Source of the DNA: Qipengyuania profundimaris | GTDB taxonomy: Bacteria; Pseudomonadota; Alphaproteobacteria; Sphingomonadales; Sphingomonadaceae | Direction of reading: 5' to 3' | DNA: 64,000 bases | NCBI RefSeq assembly: GCF_030717945.1 | Contig: NZ_JAVAIM010000001.1 | Coordinates: 2,417,131-2,481,130, forward strand | Shown: piece by piece, positions 61,907 to 64,000 of the stretch | How positions within the stretch are numbered: the first letter of the stretch is position 1 | Layout: each line of letters opens with the position of its first letter | Program-made: the position numbers and the translations under genes | The notes under the pieces: generated by a model | What the model was told of the DNA's origin: nothing | The model's database searches: none | Seen by the model: the letters and a program-made list of their open reading frames with translations, nothing else

Positions 61907-61960
61907 GCCATAAGGATACGCCCCACAGCCCATAAAGGCTACAGCCAGTCTTCCGCGAAC

Positions 61961-62488
61961 CTACCGCTCGACGACGTCTTTCGACATGGGCGCGAGCTTG
62001 GCGAGGAAGCGATTCTGGGCTGCGAAAGGCACGTCTTCTTCGCGCATGGCCTGTTGCAGATTCTCTACGAGCGCATTCAGGTCGCGCCGGGTCACGCCCA
62101 TGCCGGCATGCGCCGCCGCCATGTCGCGCCCGGTGTAATCGCATCCGGCATTGAGGATGAAGCAGAACTGCTCGAACAGCGTGCGCTCCAGCCGCACCAT
62201 ATCGTGAGCGACGAAAATCTCGGCAATGCGGGAGTCCGCGCGCGATAGTTCGACGGTGCGAACAGCGATGCGGCGAATCCCGTCCTGCCCGCCGAAATGG
62301 TCCGCCATTTGCGACCCTGAAAACTGACGTGCCCCGGCATTGTCGTTCGATTGTTCGTAGGGATCGACCGGCAACTCGCCGGTCTCCGGATCGCGCACCC
62401 GCTCCTCCACGCCGAATTCCTTGTCCCAGTCGATATCGGCGGGCGGCGTGTCCTGCAGGGCCATGAGGGCGATAGGAAAAAGAAGCAT
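61961..62488 (-). CDS. Exported group I truncated haemoglobin
   Basis: A 175-residue protein with a short hydrophobic N-terminus (MLLFPIALMALQ) and a spacer of about 50 residues before the globin. The globin has HFGGQDGIRRIAVRTVELS, FEQFCFILNAGCDYTGRDM and the proximal-His segment AAAHAGMGVTRRDLNALVENL, which is the group I (trHbN) pattern. The fold should bind haem and handle O2 or NO. If the N-terminus is a real signal peptide, it works in the periplasm, which is unusual for trHb. It follows the DUF3034 gene by 31 bases on the same strand. Confidence 0.88.
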   Translation of the reverse strand: MLLFPIALMALQDTPPADIDWDKEFGVEERVRDPETGELPVDPYEQSNDNAGARQFSGSQMADHFGGQDGIRRIAVRTVELSRADSRIAEIFVAHDMVRLERTLFEQFCFILNAGCDYTGRDMAAAHAGMGVTRRDLNALVENLQQAMREEDVPFAAQNRFLAKLAPMSKDVVER

Positions 62489-62519
62489 GATGATCTCGCT
62501 GTCGGTAATCGTCGTGACG

Positions 62520-63443
62520 TCAGAATGCGATCTGCGCGGAGAGGAAGCCGCCGCGCTGGTCCTCGAAGGTCGCGATGGAGCCGAGGTCGGCGTAAGCGGC
62601 GGCCACGGTGATATGATCGCTCACGGCATAAGCGGCGAAAACGTCCATCCAGTCGTCTTCGCCGAAACCGAGATTGTCGGGCTTGCTGCGGAATTCGGCC
62701 CCGACCACCGCGCGCCGCGATAGCTGGTAGGCGATGGATCCCTCGAACTGCAGCTCACGGCCCTCATCGGTCGCGCTCCCGAAGCCGAGCAGCCCGCCCT
62801 GATTGCCCGATGTATAGCGCAGCGTGGCCGAAGCCAGCACACTGCGGGCGAGGAACAGCTTGGATGTGCTGACGAAGAAGTCGGTTCCGTTCGCGCTGTC
62901 CGCGCCTACTGCTTGCACCACGGCAGCATCGCGGCTGCGCTTGTGCTGCACGCCGACGGCGATTTGCGGCATCAGCGGGTCGCCATAGACGAGGTCGCCC
63001 GCCAGCCGCACCTTGGCGCCGAACACGTCCTGGTTGAATGTGTAGCCCTGCCCGAGCCCGAGCGCGGCACCGACATCGCGCGTATCGAAATTCTGGCGCG
63101 CATAGGACAGCTCCACCCGATCGGCGATGGCTAAGGCGACGCCATGGCTCTGCCAGCCGAAATCGGGCAATTCGATCAGCGTGCCATGCGCCGTGAGCCC
63201 GATGCCGCGATCGGTTTGCAGGCCGCCGATCGTCGCCCAGGTCGCAATGCCGCCGCCGCTCGCCCCTTCGATCGATGTGACGCCATTCGTCAGCAACAAT
63301 TTGCCGCCCGGTAGCAGACTTGTGTCCGATTCGTTTGCGATGGCTTCCGGTTCGGTTCGCGCGTTCTCATCCTGCGCAATGGCAGGAGCGGTGGAGAATA
63401 CGAAGCCAATCGCGAGGACGGCCAAAGCGGGGACCCTGTTCAT
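62520..63443 (-). CDS. DUF3034-family outer-membrane protein
   Basis: A 307-residue exported protein with signal peptide AVLAIGFVFSTAPAIAQ. LLPGGKLLLTNGVTSIEGASGGG is the DUF3034 start, followed by many amphipathic beta-strands and a final GGFLSAQIAF with a C-terminal Phe, typical of an outer-membrane barrel. Function is unknown. In other proteobacteria DUF3034 is found with a truncated haemoglobin and a cupredoxin-type protein, as here. It is divergent from the cupredoxin gene, with about 94 bases between starts. Confidence 0.88.
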   Translation of the reverse strand: MNRVPALAVLAIGFVFSTAPAIAQDENARTEPEAIANESDTSLLPGGKLLLTNGVTSIEGASGGGIATWATIGGLQTDRGIGLTAHGTLIELPDFGWQSHGVALAIADRVELSYARQNFDTRDVGAALGLGQGYTFNQDVFGAKVRLAGDLVYGDPLMPQIAVGVQHKRSRDAAVVQAVGADSANGTDFFVSTSKLFLARSVLASATLRYTSGNQGGLLGFGSATDEGRELQFEGSIAYQLSRRAVVGAEFRSKPDNLGFGEDDWMDVFAAYAVSDHITVAAAYADLGSIATFEDQRGGFLSAQIAF

Positions 63444-63537
63444 GACCGGCGTGGTAGATCGGCGTGGTTAACAGGCTGCTAATACCCGTATTTCGCGCAG
63501 AGCAGTTCGTTAATCATTTCCCACTACTCCGGCGCTT

Positions 63538-64000
63538 GTGAAACCGGTCGCAATCCTTCTGGCATGCGTGAGCCTGGCCGTGCCGGCCGCGCATTTGCTG
63601 GCATCGAACACGCGCGATGCGCGTATCCAGATCGTCGACGAACGCGGCATGCCCGTGCGCGATGCGGTCGTGGAGATCATGCCCGCAGGCGGCGCCGGAT
63701 CGCCCGTCCGCTTCCCTTGGCGGGCAGCAATGGGGCAAAAGGATCTGCAGTTCGTTCCCGGCACGCTGGTGGTCGCCAAGGGGGCGACCGTTGCTTTCCC
63801 CAACCTCGATCGCGTCCGCCACAGCATTTATAGCTTCTCCAAAATCGCCCGGTTCGAAATCGACCTCTACGGCCGCGACCAGACACGCACCCAGCGCTTC
63901 GACACCACAGGGGCCGCAGCGCTCGGCTGCAATATTCATGACGATATGCGCGGCTATGTCCGCGTCGTCGACACGCCCTTCGCGGGCAAGACAAACGGCA
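63538..64000 (+). CDS. Cupredoxin-like 'methylamine utilization' protein, 5' part
   Basis: A GTG-started ORF running off the window edge. It has a signal peptide (AILLACVSLAVPAAHLLA) and a cupredoxin-like domain. VAFPNLDRVRHSIYSFSK provides a His, and ALGCNIHDDMRGYVRV provides Cys, His and Met, the set of ligands expected for a type 1 copper site. Families of this kind carry the name methylamine utilization protein but lie outside mau operons, so the name is historical. The 154 codons seen here lack the C-terminus. It is divergent from the DUF3034/truncated-haemoglobin genes. Confidence 0.85.
   Translation, partial: MKPVAILLACVSLAVPAAHLLASNTRDARIQIVDERGMPVRDAVVEIMPAGGAGSPVRFPWRAAMGQKDLQFVPGTLVVAKGATVAFPNLDRVRHSIYSFSKIARFEIDLYGRDQTRTQRFDTTGAAALGCNIHDDMRGYVRVVDTPFAGKTNG

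Noticed and set aside
1..64000. Mobile elements, CRISPR arrays, tRNA or rRNA genes
   Set aside because: I found no transposase or integrase frame, no regularly spaced repeats, and no tRNA-like cloverleaf or rRNA segment on reading both strands; a covariance-model search would be needed to exclude small RNAs.

Overview
The window looks like chromosomal DNA of a GC-rich alphaproteobacterium of the order Sphingomonadales, most likely family Erythrobacteraceae. Support is indirect: gene content and order (hemC-hemD-mitofilin-like, uvrB, tsaD-gpsA, the Anbu cluster), the abundance of TonB-dependent receptors, PF04820 flavoenzymes next to glycan receptors, and many lipoproteins. Genes are tightly packed on both strands, with many 1-4 base start/stop overlaps (TGATG, ATGA, GTGA). 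I see no tRNA, rRNA, CRISPR array, insertion sequence or phage gene. No gene-free stretch exceeds 300 bases.

Layout. 1-6 kb: the 3' end of typA/bipA, a multi-spanning membrane protein coupled to a short-chain dehydrogenase, a Na+/proline symporter, an extensin-like lipoprotein and a LuxR/FixJ-type regulator with a degenerate receiver. 6.2-10.1 kb: a four-gene coupled operon of circularly permuted ATP-grasp, alpha-E protein, transglutaminase-like protease and Anbu proteasome-like hydrolase, a poorly understood predicted peptide ligase/protease system. 10-20 kb: hydrolase, uvrB, several exported proteins, a serine carboxypeptidase, dsbD and a ubiquinone-type hydroxylase. 20-26 kb: hemC-hemD with a mitofilin-like membrane protein, divergent from tsaD-gpsA and a polysaccharide flippase. 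26-30 kb: a VWA lipoprotein, an OmpA/small membrane protein/HhH envelope operon and a single-domain response regulator.

30-37.5 kb is catabolic: glutaryl-CoA dehydrogenase, maleylacetoacetate isomerase and fumarylacetoacetase (end of tyrosine/homogentisate breakdown) followed by a glycosyltransferase, then an acyl-CoA dehydrogenase and enoyl-CoA hydratase divergent from a thiolase.

37.5-54.1 kb is an alpha-glucan (starch/maltooligosaccharide) utilisation locus. It holds a TonB receptor, three GH13 enzymes, one GH97 enzyme, an MFS sugar transporter, a LacI regulator, a DUF6445 protein and two tryptophan-halogenase-family flavoproteins. Five genes from the first halogenase to the second are joined by four-base overlaps. 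Palindromic ATACGTAT-type sites lie before both the transporter and the receptor transcription units, suggesting one LacI regulon. The expected flow is uptake of oligosaccharide through the receptor, periplasmic trimming by exported GH13/GH97 enzymes, transport by the MFS carrier and final hydrolysis by the unexported alpha-glucosidase.

54.2-57.6 kb is a thiolase-like/CoA-transferase/TetR operon with a candidate TetR operator. 57.6-62 kb has a second, smaller TonB receptor and moeA-moaA. The end carries an exported truncated haemoglobin and a DUF3034 protein divergent from a cupredoxin-like protein cut by the window edge.
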